Assembly (NCBI GenBank): GCA_019425015.1
Contig: JAHYYJ010000010.1
Location: 56,903-120,902, forward strand
Length of the DNA: 64,000 bases
DNA from: Collinsella sp.
GTDB taxonomy: Bacteria > Actinomycetota > Coriobacteriia > Coriobacteriales > Coriobacteriaceae
Direction: 5' to 3'
Below, piece by piece: positions 16,154 to 24,497 of this stretch. Numbering within the stretch: position 1 is the first letter of the stretch; every line of letters starts with the position of its first letter. Position numbers and translations under genes: made by a program. The notes under the pieces are model-generated. The model saw only the letters and a list, made by a program, of their open reading frames with translations. It was not told the origin of the DNA and did no database searches.

Positions 16154-17263
16154 GTGGCAGTGAAGATTGAGCGGCGCAACGAGCCGACAGGCGAACAGCT
16201 AGCGGCTTCCGTAATCCTAACAGGCGCCTCGGCGCTGCGCATGATGCGCGCCGAGCGCCGACAAATGGGTTACATCAGCTGGAGGGACCTCGATCCCGAT
16301 GAAGAGCGCCGTGTGCTGTGCACGTCGTCGCCCTCGACCGAGGACATCTATCTTCCCGACTTGGTGCGGATTGGGGCCGCAAGCGGCGAGGTGCAAGAAG
16401 ATCTTTGCTTGCTGGTGGGATCTGCGGCGCAGCGCCGCCGCATGCCTGGCGTGGGCTGGTCCGTATGCTCTGGGTTGCCCGCCGGCTCGATTCTAGAGGT
16501 GGAACCGGGGGTGTACAGTCTATCTCCCGAGGCCCTTTGTGTTGCCATCGCGCGCGAGATCGGCTGCATCCAGGCGTTTGCCCTGGCCCAGGAACTGTGC
16601 TCTAAGATTTCACTGAGCGACCGCGGGAAGTATCTGCCTCCCTATACCTCGCCTGTTGTGAATAGACTTGCAAAGGATAAGGACCAACCGACAGACGTGG
16701 GCTACTTTGAAGTCGAGCCAGCGCTGACGCCCGATCGCTTGGCAGATTACCTCGCGGCATGCAAGGGGAACGCGGCCAAACAATTGCAGCGTCTGTGTCC
16801 CTACTTGTCAGAAAACCTGCGCTCGCCCATGGAGTGCATCATGCTCGCCCTGTTTTCGCTTCCGTTTCCCTATGGCGGATTTGCCTGCGGTCCCTTTAAG
16901 ATCGACTACAAGATCGAGTTCGATGACCGCGCGCAGGCAATCTCGGGGATGCCCCATGCAGTTTGCGATGCATATCAGGAGGCAGCCCGGTTTGACCTGG
17001 AATACAACGGTGAGCTGGGCCATTCCTCCCGGAGGGGACGTATCCATGATGAAAAACGCAACACGGGCTTGATTACTATGGGAATCGAGGTCGCGACGGT
17101 CAACAACGAAATGCTCTGTGACATGGAAGCGATGGAAGCGCTCGCATGGCGCATGCACCAGCGTATGCGAAAGCGGTACCGGAATCGTGTCGATGCCCGC
17201 AGGAAGAAGCAAGAGGCGTTGCTTAACACGCTGCGGGCGTGTTTTGGGCTTAAGCCGGTCTAA
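16154..17263 (+). CDS. Hypothetical protein with a possible PD-(D/E)XK nuclease-like C-terminus
   Basis: 369 residues, no family recognised with certainty. The open frame runs back into comF, but GTG 16154 (or GTG 16160) is the first start after the comF stop. The middle (GSILEVEPGVYSLSPEALCVAIA) resembles the strand pattern of AbiEi-type or DUF559-linked proteins. Near residues 285-325 the pattern is D-x-E-Y-N-G-x-x-x-H, a short spacer, D-E-K-R-N-x-x-L, then G-x-x-V-A-T-V; this is how Vsr/DUF559 endonuclease-fold domains look (D, E-x-(D/N)-G, then D-x-x-R). The C-terminus is basic. It may be a toxin-like or repair nuclease; that is inference. Confidence 0.6.
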   Translation: MAVKIERRNEPTGEQLAASVILTGASALRMMRAERRQMGYISWRDLDPDEERRVLCTSSPSTEDIYLPDLVRIGAASGEVQEDLCLLVGSAAQRRRMPGVGWSVCSGLPAGSILEVEPGVYSLSPEALCVAIAREIGCIQAFALAQELCSKISLSDRGKYLPPYTSPVVNRLAKDKDQPTDVGYFEVEPALTPDRLADYLAACKGNAAKQLQRLCPYLSENLRSPMECIMLALFSLPFPYGGFACGPFKIDYKIEFDDRAQAISGMPHAVCDAYQEAARFDLEYNGELGHSSRRGRIHDEKRNTGLITMGIEVATVNNEMLCDMEAMEALAWRMHQRMRKRYRNRVDARRKKQEALLNTLRACFGLKPV

Positions 17264-17292
17264 TACGCGTCGAAAATAGAGGGTTAATCATA

Positions 17293-17519
17293 TGCCCTGG
17301 CCATAATATGGCAAATATGAGTACTGTCACTAAATCAGTAACAGCAAAATCAAGGAATTTAGGACTCGGAGGCGGCGTAAAGTAAGAAGATAATAAACAA
17401 ATGTAGAATAACTAAGCATCAGGTTGGCGACACTGAGCGCAAAATCTGTCCGAGAGGCCAAAAATGCCTGTTACTAAATTGGTGGCAGTACTCATATTTG
17501 CCATATTATGACCGGGGCA
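17293..17519. mobile_element. 227-bp MITE-like element with 52-bp imperfect terminal inverted repeats
   Basis: Bases 17293-17344 and 17468-17519 are reverse complements over 52 positions with about eight mismatches. The outer 38 bases are the best matched (TGCCC(T/C)GG(C/T)CATAATATGG, then CAAATATGAGTACTG). The 123-bp centre is AT-richer than its surroundings and has no ORF. Size, long terminal repeats and lack of coding capacity fit a miniature inverted-repeat element moved by a transposase elsewhere. I see no clear target-site duplication. Confidence 0.7.
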
Positions 17520-17995
17520 CCCTAAGAAGGGTGCCCCGGAGCTCCCCACAGGGGAGCTTCGGGCTTCATAGGGGCACGAATAGCCCACTCCGACCTGCGA
17601 AATCTGTACTCGCTGTGCGAATGACGCCCCTAACCTTAAACTTTAGCTTGAACTTAGCTATAATGCGCTACGTTCCTGCCAGGCTGTGGTTGCGGACGGA
17701 CGAAATGCCCGTCCTAGTCCAAGACAGACGCGGTCAAAGGGATCCACGTAAGCGACCGCGTGCGCGCGGCGCGATCATGGCGCGTCCTAGATGTAAGCCG
17801 CACCGTCCGTTCTACTTTCTTTGGGGCAATACCGCCTCGCGGGCGAGCGGGCCAGTCGTGAAGGTGGCTGCGGCCTCCCGAGCAAACACCCCGGTGCGCA
17901 AGTGTGGGGTCAAATACCAGGTCAGCTGGTGGGAACAACCCGATATTCCGCGCAACGCACGGATCGTATACGACACAGAAGGCAGGGTAGTGGAC
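17520..17995 (+). other. Gene-free leader before the lipoprotein gene, with hairpins and a TATAAT box
   Basis: Two hairpins stand side by side: CCGGGGCACCC / GGGTGCCCCGG (17512-17539) and AGCTCCCC / GGGGAGCT (17540-17558), neither with a T-run. TATAAT at 17659-17664 is a perfect -10 sequence, with a poor TTAAAC 17 bases upstream. The 330 bases from there to the lipoprotein start are open in the same frame as that gene but have no credible start or signal sequence. An untranslated leader is more likely; I recognise no known RNA family in it. Confidence 0.4.
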
Positions 17996-19021
17996 ATGGT
18001 GAGGGGCAGCTTGATGCACGCGGCTCGGTTAGGTGCTGGGACCGCAGCGGTCATTGCCGTTTTGGGCCTGAGCGGATGCGCGTTCAACCCGCTGTCTACG
18101 TTCACGACTCCCACGATCGACCAGATCGAGTACGAGACCGTCACGCCGGCGGTGTCGGACGATGCCCTGGTCACTCCCGGAACCCTGACGGTCGCCCTCG
18201 ATACTTCCGATGCGCCGCAGGCAATGCAGGGCGCCGACGGCGAGCTTACGGGGTATGCAGTCGATGCTGCCCGCGCCCTCGCAAGCCGCATGGGCCTTAA
18301 GGTCGCCTTTGTCGATGCGTCCTCGGCAGGTTCCGCGCTCGGCGACAAAAAGGCTGATATCTTTATCGGCGAGATCAACTCCACGGACGGGGACGTTAGC
18401 TCGCTCGGCACCTGCCTGTACGATGCCGCTTCCGTGTTCGGTAAAACCAGCGATGGTGGGTCGCTAAGCGTTTCCACCGATACCCTTAACACGTCTACTC
18501 TGGGTGTCCAGATGTCCTCGGCCTCGCAGGAGGCGCTTGCTAAGCAGAACATCACCGCCAACCAAAAGACCTACTCCAACATCAACGAGTGCTTTGAGGC
18601 GCTCGAGTCTGGCGAGGTCGACTATGTGATCTGCGACTCCACAGCCGGCGGCTATCTTGCACGCCTGATGAGCGAGGTCTCCTATGTCGGTGCGCTCGAG
18701 GCGCCCTCGACGCTTGGTGTTGCGGGCCTCTCGTCCAATGACGAACTGTGCCGTGCCGTGAGTGATGCCCTCGACGACATCACGGTCGACGGCACGCTCG
18801 AGGCGGTTCACTGCGTCTGGTACGGCCAGATTCCCTACGACCTCACCACTAAGACGGTTTCGGGCGCTAACGTGCAGCCGGGCGACTCTGAGTCCAGTGA
18901 GACCACGTCCTCCGGCAGCGAGTCCTCCGATTCCAACAATGAGACCGCATCCTCCGAGGACAAATCGTCCAGCCAGGAAGGCACCATCACTGACGACGAC
19001 ATTAACAAACTTAATAGCTAG
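17996..19021 (+). CDS. Amino-acid-type ABC transporter substrate-binding lipoprotein (SBP_bac_3)
   Basis: From ATG 17996 the product has 341 residues, with a lipoprotein signal: a basic start, a hydrophobic run (AGTAAVIAVLGL) and lipobox L-S-G-C with Cys28 as the lipidated residue. TPGTLTVALDTSDAPQAMQ and ELTGYAVDAARALASRMGLKVAFVDA follow the family 3 solute-binding fold. The last ~50 residues are a Ser/Glu/Thr-rich linker with no known domain. Binding of a small polar solute at the cell surface is expected. No permease or ATPase gene is adjacent, so it is an orphan receptor. The frame is open far upstream, but the lipobox fixes the functional start. Confidence 0.8.
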   Translation: MVRGSLMHAARLGAGTAAVIAVLGLSGCAFNPLSTFTTPTIDQIEYETVTPAVSDDALVTPGTLTVALDTSDAPQAMQGADGELTGYAVDAARALASRMGLKVAFVDASSAGSALGDKKADIFIGEINSTDGDVSSLGTCLYDAASVFGKTSDGGSLSVSTDTLNTSTLGVQMSSASQEALAKQNITANQKTYSNINECFEALESGEVDYVICDSTAGGYLARLMSEVSYVGALEAPSTLGVAGLSSNDELCRAVSDALDDITVDGTLEAVHCVWYGQIPYDLTTKTVSGANVQPGDSESSETTSSGSESSDSNNETASSEDKSSSQEGTITDDDINKLNS

Positions 19022-19087
19022 TTATTGCTAGGGGCGGTGTCTCCTATACGTTGGAAAGGACACCTCTTCACGGTTTCAACACGCACT

Positions 19088-19122
19088 GCCGGGTTTCCCC
19101 AATAGGGGAGCCCGGCTTTTTT
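19088..19122 (+). terminator. Terminator after the lipoprotein gene
   Basis: GCCGGGTTTCCCC pairs with GGGGAGCCCGGC across AATA and is followed by TTTTTT. Confidence 0.85.
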
Positions 19123-19338
19123 ATCCCTATAAAACCAGCAGGTCAAAGCCAATTTTCGGGACCAAATACAAAGTCGCCGACGCCCTCCCATAGCGCACTT
19201 TGCCACAGAAAAGTGCGAGACTTCGGTATGCGGTATTAAGCAATCGTTATTCGGGTCTTTAGGAATCCGCGTGATTAAATGCACGGCAATGGGTACATAG
19301 CCAGTACAGTAAGTCCCCGAGGCAGATTGGAGCCACGT
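19123..19338 (+). other. Intergenic region upstream of hpf
   Basis: AT-richer than its neighbours. I see no tRNA, riboswitch or convincing ORF in it. An in-frame ATG at 19279 would lengthen hpf by 20 residues but has no ribosome site. Promoter elements for hpf are presumably here but I cannot place them. Confidence 0.4.
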
Positions 19339-19923
19339 ATGGATATCAAGGTTTCTGGACGCAAGACGACGGTAACCGATGCTCTGCGTGCGCATGTGGA
19401 TGAGAAGATCGGCGAGGCGCTCAAGGTTTTCGATATCGAGCCCATGACAGTCGACGTCGTGCTTCGTTATGAGAAGAACCCCTCGAACCCCAACCCGGCA
19501 ATCGTCGAGGTCACGGTTCGTGCCCGCGGCTCTGTGATTCGCGTTGCCGAGCACGGCGCAGATATGTATGCCGCCATCGACCTCTCCGCCGATAAGGTTA
19601 CCCGCCAGCTGCGCAAGTTCAAGACTAAGGTCGTGGACAACCGCCAGGGTGGTGCCAGCGCCGCGGATGTCGCACCGGTCGAGCGCGTCGAGGATCTGGC
19701 CGACCTGCTGCTGCCCGAGGAGGAAGACGACCTGCTCGTCCGCGAGAAGGTTATCGACGTCACTCCGATGACTGAGGAGCAGGCGCTGGTGCAGACCGAT
19801 CTGCTCGGTCACGACTTCTACGTGTTCGAGAACGCGACGACCGGCCTTATCAATGTGGTGTATCACCGTAAGAATGGTGGATATGGCATCATCAAGCCCC
19901 GCATCGAAACACTTGACGAGTAA
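19339..19923 (+). CDS. hpf: Ribosome hibernation promoting factor, long form
   Basis: 194 residues, the long two-domain HPF that drives 100S ribosome dimers in stationary phase. The N-terminal part (MDIKVSGRKTTVTDALRAHV, residues 1-20) is the S30EA fold that sits in the mRNA channel. An Ala/Glu-rich linker follows, and the C-terminal dimerisation domain begins near residue 130 (VREKVIDVTPMTEEQAL) and ends with HDFYVFENATTGLINVVYHRKNGGYGIIKP, the family signature. ATG 19339 follows TTGGAG. Confidence 0.95.
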   Translation: MDIKVSGRKTTVTDALRAHVDEKIGEALKVFDIEPMTVDVVLRYEKNPSNPNPAIVEVTVRARGSVIRVAEHGADMYAAIDLSADKVTRQLRKFKTKVVDNRQGGASAADVAPVERVEDLADLLLPEEEDDLLVREKVIDVTPMTEEQALVQTDLLGHDFYVFENATTGLINVVYHRKNGGYGIIKPRIETLDE

Positions 19924-19952
19924 AATACGTTAACTTGCATGAGTTAACGGCT

Positions 19953-19984
19953 GGCGGCCATCCCATGCGGGTGGCCGCCTTTTT
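19953..19984 (+). terminator. Terminator after hpf
   Basis: GGCGGCCATCC and GGGTGGCCGCC form an 11-bp stem with a five-base loop, then TTTTT. A second small hairpin, GTTAACTTGCATGAGTTAAC (19929-19948), stands just upstream. Confidence 0.85.
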
Positions 19985-20002
19985 ACGTAAGGAGTCGCTT
20001 TG

Positions 20003-20956
20003 ATGGACAAGGCCGCATCCGCCGGTCATTCGGACCGTTGCCGCATCGTCGTCGATACCTGCTGCGACTTTAGCCCCGAGGTCGCCGCGAACCTCGATGT
20101 CGATATCCTGGGTTTCCCCTTCATTATCGATGGCGAAGAGCGCACGGATGACATCTGGTCGAGCATCACACCCAAGGAGTTCTACGACCGTATGCGCGCC
20201 GGTGCCCGCGTGTCCACCTCGGCTGTGTCGCTCGGTCGCTATATCGAGTTCTTTACCGAGTGCGCCAAAGAGGGTACGCCTACGGTCTACCTGTGCTTTA
20301 CCTCGGCGCTGTCGTCGAGCTACAACTCCGCGTGCCAGGCGGCAGATGCCGTGCGCGCCGAGTATCCCAACTTTGAGCTCTACGTGGTCGACAACGCTCT
20401 GCCCTGTGCGACCGGCGAGCTCTTGGCGCTCGAGGCCGTCCGCCAACGCTCGGCGGGACTCACCGCCAAGCAGCTGGTCGACTGGGCAAACGAGGCCAAG
20501 ACCTACGTCCACGGCTACTTTACGCTCGAGAGCTTTGACGCGCTGGCTGCCGGCGGCCGCATTCCGCCCGCGGCGGCGCAACTCACGGCAAAGCTCGATG
20601 TCAAGCCCGAGCTCTCCTACGACCTGGCCGGCTCGCTGTCGCTGATCGGCGTCAACCGCGGCCGCAAGAAGGCGCTCAAGTCCATCCTCAAGTCGTTCCG
20701 CGAGAACTACGTGCCCGACCGCACCATGCCCATCGCCATCATGACGGCCGATGCCGAAAAGGACGGCGACTGGCTCGAGGCCGCCATTCGCAAGGAGGAG
20801 GGCTGCGCCGACGTCACGATCATTCGCAGCTCCGTGGGCCCCACCATCGGCTCGCACGTGGGCCCCGGCATGGTGGCCTGCGCGTTTTGGGGCAAGAATC
20901 GCGCCGAGAAAGCCTCGCTTTCCGACCGCATCGCGCGTCGCGTGCGCGGCCAGTAG
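20003..20956 (+). CDS. DegV-family fatty-acid-binding protein
   Basis: 317 residues. DegV/FakB proteins hold a fatty acid for phosphorylation by the kinase FakA in phospholipid synthesis. IVVDTCCDFSPE (about 15-26) is the start of the fold; VSTSAVS (about 68-74) and TSALSSSYNSA (about 99-109) carry the serine/threonine residues that bind the carboxylate. SVGPTIGSHVGPGMVAC near the C-terminus is the family's final loop (G-P-V-I-G-x-H-x-G-P-G). ATG 20003 follows AAGGAG by eight bases; an overlapping TTG at 20000 is less likely. No fakA is nearby. Confidence 0.9.
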   Translation: MDKAASAGHSDRCRIVVDTCCDFSPEVAANLDVDILGFPFIIDGEERTDDIWSSITPKEFYDRMRAGARVSTSAVSLGRYIEFFTECAKEGTPTVYLCFTSALSSSYNSACQAADAVRAEYPNFELYVVDNALPCATGELLALEAVRQRSAGLTAKQLVDWANEAKTYVHGYFTLESFDALAAGGRIPPAAAQLTAKLDVKPELSYDLAGSLSLIGVNRGRKKALKSILKSFRENYVPDRTMPIAIMTADAEKDGDWLEAAIRKEEGCADVTIIRSSVGPTIGSHVGPGMVACAFWGKNRAEKASLSDRIARRVRGQ

Positions 20957-21054
20957 GCAAGTAACGCGGCCGTAATCGATCCCAACTCACTGCCCAAGCG
21001 CTGGCGCTGAGTATTCAACTTGGTAACAACACCCAACCCAAAAGGAAAGGTTTC

Positions 21055-22134
21055 ATGGCAAACAAGCTCTCCGTCGCATTCATCGGCACCGGAATCATGG
21101 GTGCCCCCATCGCCGGCCACATCCTGGATGCCGGCTATCCTGTCACGGTCAACAACCGCACCAAGTCCAAGGCCGCCGCGCTAATCGAGCGCGGTGCCGC
21201 CTGGGCCGATACGCCGGCCGATGCCGTGGCGAACGCCGATGTCGTCTTTACCATTGTGGGCTATCCCTCCGAGGTCGAGGAGCTCTACCTGGCGGGCGAC
21301 GGCCTGCTCGCCTGCACTAAGCCCGGCGCGGTCCTGATCGACCTCACCACGAGCTCGCCCGAGCTGGCGCGCGACATTGCCGAGGCCGCTCAGGTTTCCG
21401 GCCGCATGGCGTTTGACTGCCCCGTCACCGGCGGCGAGTCGGGTGCTATCGCCGGCACGCTTACGGCTATCGTGGGCGCCACCGAGAACGACATCGCGCC
21501 GGTCCGCGACATCCTTGCCACCTTCGCGGCCAACATCTGCTGCTTCGACGGCGCCGGCAAGGGCCAGGCTGCCAAGCTCGCCAACCAGGTGTCGCTGGGC
21601 GCCTGCATGGTCGGCATGGCAGACGCCATGGCATTTGCCGAGCTGAGCGGCCTTGACCTGGAGAAGACCCGTCAGATGATCCTGGGCGGCACCGGCAAGT
21701 CCGGCGCCATGGAGAGCCTGGCGCCCAAGGCGCTCGACGGCGACTACAAGCCCGGCTTTATGGTCGAGCACTTCATTAAGGACCTGCGCTTGGCGCTCGC
21801 CTATGCCGACGACCGCGAGCTTGCGCTGCCCGGCGCCGACGTGGCCTTTACGCTCTACGACATGCTCGATGCCATCGGTGGCGCCAAGCTGGGCACCCAG
21901 GCCGTCACGGTCCTCTATAAGGAGGAGGCCGACGCCATCGCCGCCGGTCTGGACTGGTCGCAGTATCGTCCCGAGGAGCATGGCGCTCACGAGGACGGCT
22001 GCGGTTGCGGCGAGCATGGCGACGACCACGAGTGCGGTTGTGGCCACCACCATGGCGAGGACCACGAGTGCTGCGGCGGCCACGGTCATGACGACGGCCA
22101 CGAGTGCTGCTGCGGCCATCATCACGAGGAGTAG
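21055..22134 (+). CDS. 3-hydroxyisobutyrate/tartronate-semialdehyde-type dehydrogenase with His/Cys-rich tail
   Basis: Residues 1-300 form a complete NAD(P)-dependent beta-hydroxyacid dehydrogenase: FIGTGIMGAPIA (9-20) is the nucleotide-binding motif, DCPVTGGESGA (121-131) the substrate loop, and GKGQAAKLANQ (168-177) places the catalytic lysine at K174. The exact substrate cannot be told. Residues 309-359 are an added tail with 14 histidines and 9 cysteines in repeated units such as DDHECGCGHHH. This is not part of the family and looks like a metal-binding module (nickel, zinc or copper). The tail is in frame, with no frameshift. AAAGGAAAGG precedes the ATG. Confidence 0.88.
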   Translation: MANKLSVAFIGTGIMGAPIAGHILDAGYPVTVNNRTKSKAAALIERGAAWADTPADAVANADVVFTIVGYPSEVEELYLAGDGLLACTKPGAVLIDLTTSSPELARDIAEAAQVSGRMAFDCPVTGGESGAIAGTLTAIVGATENDIAPVRDILATFAANICCFDGAGKGQAAKLANQVSLGACMVGMADAMAFAELSGLDLEKTRQMILGGTGKSGAMESLAPKALDGDYKPGFMVEHFIKDLRLALAYADDRELALPGADVAFTLYDMLDAIGGAKLGTQAVTVLYKEEADAIAAGLDWSQYRPEEHGAHEDGCGCGEHGDDHECGCGHHHGEDHECCGGHGHDDGHECCCGHHHEE

Positions 22135-22139
22135 CGCCC

Positions 22140-22568
22140 ATGAGCTGGACGTTCGTGGTGCTTGCACTGGTGCTCTTTCTCTTTGCGATCTACATCGGTT
22201 TTTTGTGCGGCCAGTGGGCGTGCGAAAAGCGCGTCATCACCAAGCGCGACTACTGGATTGCCAACTTTGCGGGAGCGGCGGCAGTCGTCCTGCTGACCTG
22301 GGTGTTCTCGCTGTTCCCGCTGGTGCAGTTTGCGCCGATCGGCTGGCTTGGCGGCTTTATCGCCGGCCTTAAGATGAGCTTTGGCGAGTCCGTCGGTCCG
22401 TGGCGCAAGCACGACGAGGTCTTTAACGTCAACAAGGCTCACCGCGCCGCCGCCGACGCGGGCGACGCCGAGGAGCGTCGCCGTGCGCGTCACAATGGCG
22501 CAGCCGACCGACAGCTCATCTCGGTCACCGATGACAGCAAGGGTGCTGGCAAGCACGCTAAGAAATAA
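22140..22568 (+). CDS. Small membrane protein of unknown function
   Basis: 142 residues from ATG 22140, with AGGAG eight bases upstream at the end of the preceding gene. Two or three hydrophobic segments are clear: about 4-22, 38-57 and 61-75. The C-terminal half is soluble, Ala/Arg/Asp-rich and highly charged. I do not recognise a family. It lies five bases after the tailed dehydrogenase and 12 bases before the next gene, so it is likely in an operon with both. Confidence 0.7.
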   Translation: MSWTFVVLALVLFLFAIYIGFLCGQWACEKRVITKRDYWIANFAGAAAVVLLTWVFSLFPLVQFAPIGWLGGFIAGLKMSFGESVGPWRKHDEVFNVNKAHRAAADAGDAEERRRARHNGAADRQLISVTDDSKGAGKHAKK

Positions 22569-22580
22569 GAAGAGGTAACT

Positions 22581-23279
22581 ATGGCAGAAAACAAAGACGA
22601 ACAGCTCACCGATGAGGAGCTGGCACAGCTTCAGCTGGCAGAGGAGAACGAGAACGCCGTCGACCGTCTGGTCAAGGAGCTCGGCTGCCCCACGCGCCGC
22701 ATGCGCCAGTTTGCCGCCCGCGTGCTGCATCTGCTGGCCGAGCGTGACCCGCAGCGCGTCGTGCCCTGCGTGCCTGCGCTGATCGAGGCGCTCGACCGCC
22801 CCGAGGCGCAGACCCGCTGGGAGGCCCTCGATGCCCTGACGGCGCTCGCTACCACCTGCCCCGAGCAGCTGGGCGATGCCTTTGAGGGCGCCGAGACTGC
22901 ACTGTTCGACGAGATCTCCTCCACGCTGCGCTATGCCGCCTTCCGCCTGCTGTGCGTGTGGGGTGCCACGAGCGTCGAGCGTTCGCGCGAGGCTTGGCCC
23001 ATCCTGGACGAGGCCATCCAGTGCTACCACGGCGACCTCGAGTATCGCGACATGCTCGGTTGCCTGTACGAGTTTTGCCAGGGCGAGATCGACGCCGAGG
23101 TTGCCGAGAAGCTTGCGCTGCGCCTTAAGTTCGATGCCGAGAACGGCAAGGGCAGCTATCTCAAGGCCCGTTCGAGCGAGATTTACGAAATGCTTGTTAA
23201 ACGTTTTGGCCTGGATCTCTCCAAAAAGAAGAAGCGTGCTAGCGTTAAAAAATCTGACGACGCCGAAGACGAGGAGTAA
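22581..23279 (+). CDS. HEAT-repeat-like hypothetical protein
   Basis: 232 residues, almost all helical. RRMRQFAARVLHLLAERDPQ and AQTRWEALDALTALATTCPE, each about 35-40 residues apart, look like HEAT/PBS-lyase-type repeats. The C-terminus is a run of lysines followed by acidic residues. No enzyme motif is visible; a scaffold role is plausible. It sits in the run 22140-24371 with short gaps. Confidence 0.65.
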   Translation: MAENKDEQLTDEELAQLQLAEENENAVDRLVKELGCPTRRMRQFAARVLHLLAERDPQRVVPCVPALIEALDRPEAQTRWEALDALTALATTCPEQLGDAFEGAETALFDEISSTLRYAAFRLLCVWGATSVERSREAWPILDEAIQCYHGDLEYRDMLGCLYEFCQGEIDAEVAEKLALRLKFDAENGKGSYLKARSSEIYEMLVKRFGLDLSKKKKRASVKKSDDAEDEE

Positions 23280-23285
23280 CAGATT

Positions 23286-24371
23286 ATGGCGCACGATGTA
23301 GTCCTGATTCCCGGTGACGGTATCGGTCCCGAGATTACGCAGGCCATGCGCCGCGTGGTCGAGGCCACCGGTGTCCAGATCAACTGGAACGTCCAGGAGG
23401 CCGGCGCCGGCGTCATGGACGAGTTTGGTACGCCGCTGCCCCAGCACGTGCTCGATGCGGTCGCCGAGACCAAGGTTGCCATCAAGGGCCCCATCACCAC
23501 GCCGGTCGGCACGGGTTTCCGCAGCGTTAACGTGGCCCTGCGCAAGCACTTTGACCTGTACGCCTGCGTGCGCCCCTGCCTGTCGCAGCCGGGCGACGGC
23601 TCGCGTTTCCGCGACGTCGACCTGGTCATCGTGCGCGAGAACACCGAGGACCTCTACGCCGGGATCGAGTTCGATGAGGGCGCTGCCGAGGTCGAGGAGC
23701 TCTCGCAGCTTGTCGAGCGTTCGGGCCAAAAGACATTCGCCGGCGATTCCGCGATCTCGATCAAGCCCATCTCTATCGCCAAGAGCCGCCGTATTGTGGA
23801 GTACGCCTTTGAGTATGCCCGCCGCTGCGGCCGCAAAAAGGTGACGGCCGTGCACAAGGCCAATATCATGAAGGCGACCGACGGCCTGTTCCTGCGCGTT
23901 GCGCGCGAGGTGGCCGCCAACTATCCCGACATTGAGTTCAACGACAAGATCGTCGACGCCACCTGCATGGGCCTGGTCCAGAACCCCAACGACTTCGATG
24001 TCCTGGTGCTGCCAAACCTGTACGGCGACATCGTGAGCGACCTGTGCGCCGGCCTGGTGGGCGGTCTTGGCATGGCGCCCGGCTCCAACATCGGTGCCGA
24101 CTGCGCCATTTTTGAGGCAACGCACGGTTCGGCACCCGATATCGCTGGCCAGGATATCGCCAACCCCACGGCCGAGATCCTCTCTGCTGCAATGATGCTC
24201 GACCACCTGGGCGAGAACGATGCCGCCAATCGCATCCGTGCGGCCGTATCTGCCACGCTCGACGAGGGCGAGCAGGTTACCGGTGACGTGCGTCGTGCCC
24301 AGACCGGCTCCGTTGAGGGCGCTGTGGGTACGCAGGCATTTGCCGATGCCGTTATCGCGCACCTGGCCTAA
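23286..24371 (+). CDS. icd: NAD-type isocitrate dehydrogenase (isopropylmalate dehydrogenase superfamily)
   Basis: 361 residues. It belongs to the decarboxylating beta-hydroxyacid dehydrogenases. IPGDGIGPEI (8-17) is the family start, and FRSVNVALRKHFDLYACVRP (about 79-98) carries the S-x-N-x-x-L-R motif of isocitrate rather than isopropylmalate dehydrogenases. HKANIMKATDGLF and NLYGDIVSDLCAGLVGG hold the catalytic lysine and the metal-binding aspartates. It would convert isocitrate to 2-oxoglutarate for glutamate synthesis. A homoisocitrate-type activity cannot be excluded by eye. It starts six bases after the preceding gene. Confidence 0.85.
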   Translation: MAHDVVLIPGDGIGPEITQAMRRVVEATGVQINWNVQEAGAGVMDEFGTPLPQHVLDAVAETKVAIKGPITTPVGTGFRSVNVALRKHFDLYACVRPCLSQPGDGSRFRDVDLVIVRENTEDLYAGIEFDEGAAEVEELSQLVERSGQKTFAGDSAISIKPISIAKSRRIVEYAFEYARRCGRKKVTAVHKANIMKATDGLFLRVAREVAANYPDIEFNDKIVDATCMGLVQNPNDFDVLVLPNLYGDIVSDLCAGLVGGLGMAPGSNIGADCAIFEATHGSAPDIAGQDIANPTAEILSAAMMLDHLGENDAANRIRAAVSATLDEGEQVTGDVRRAQTGSVEGAVGTQAFADAVIAHLA

Positions 24372-24430
24372 GGCATGCACACTGCAAACGCCCAAATAGT
24401 ACTTAAGTGTTTGCGTATAACCTAAGAATC

Positions 24431-24459
24431 AATACGCCCGGCGCTCTGTCGGGCGTATT
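24431..24459 (+). terminator. Hairpin terminator after icd
   Basis: AATACGCCCG pairs with CGGGCGTATT across a nine-base loop; only a short pyrimidine run (CTATT) follows, so termination may be weak. Confidence 0.6.
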
Positions 24460-24497
24460 CTATTGGGGACTATGTTTCCTAACAAGGAGTAACCGAT

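Noticed and set aside
17890..17990. Possible SRP RNA (ACCAGGTCAG resembles the conserved SRP loop)
   Set aside because: The rest of the loop (GGAA tetraloop and AGCAGCC partner) is missing and the flanks do not pair.
17498..17995. N-terminal extension of the lipoprotein frame
   Set aside because: It has no ribosome site or signal sequence, and the lipobox requires the start near 17996.
23286..24371. 3-isopropylmalate dehydrogenase (leuB)
   Set aside because: The S-x-N-x-x-L-R-K-x-F-D-L-Y pattern is that of isocitrate dehydrogenases, and no leu genes are adjacent.
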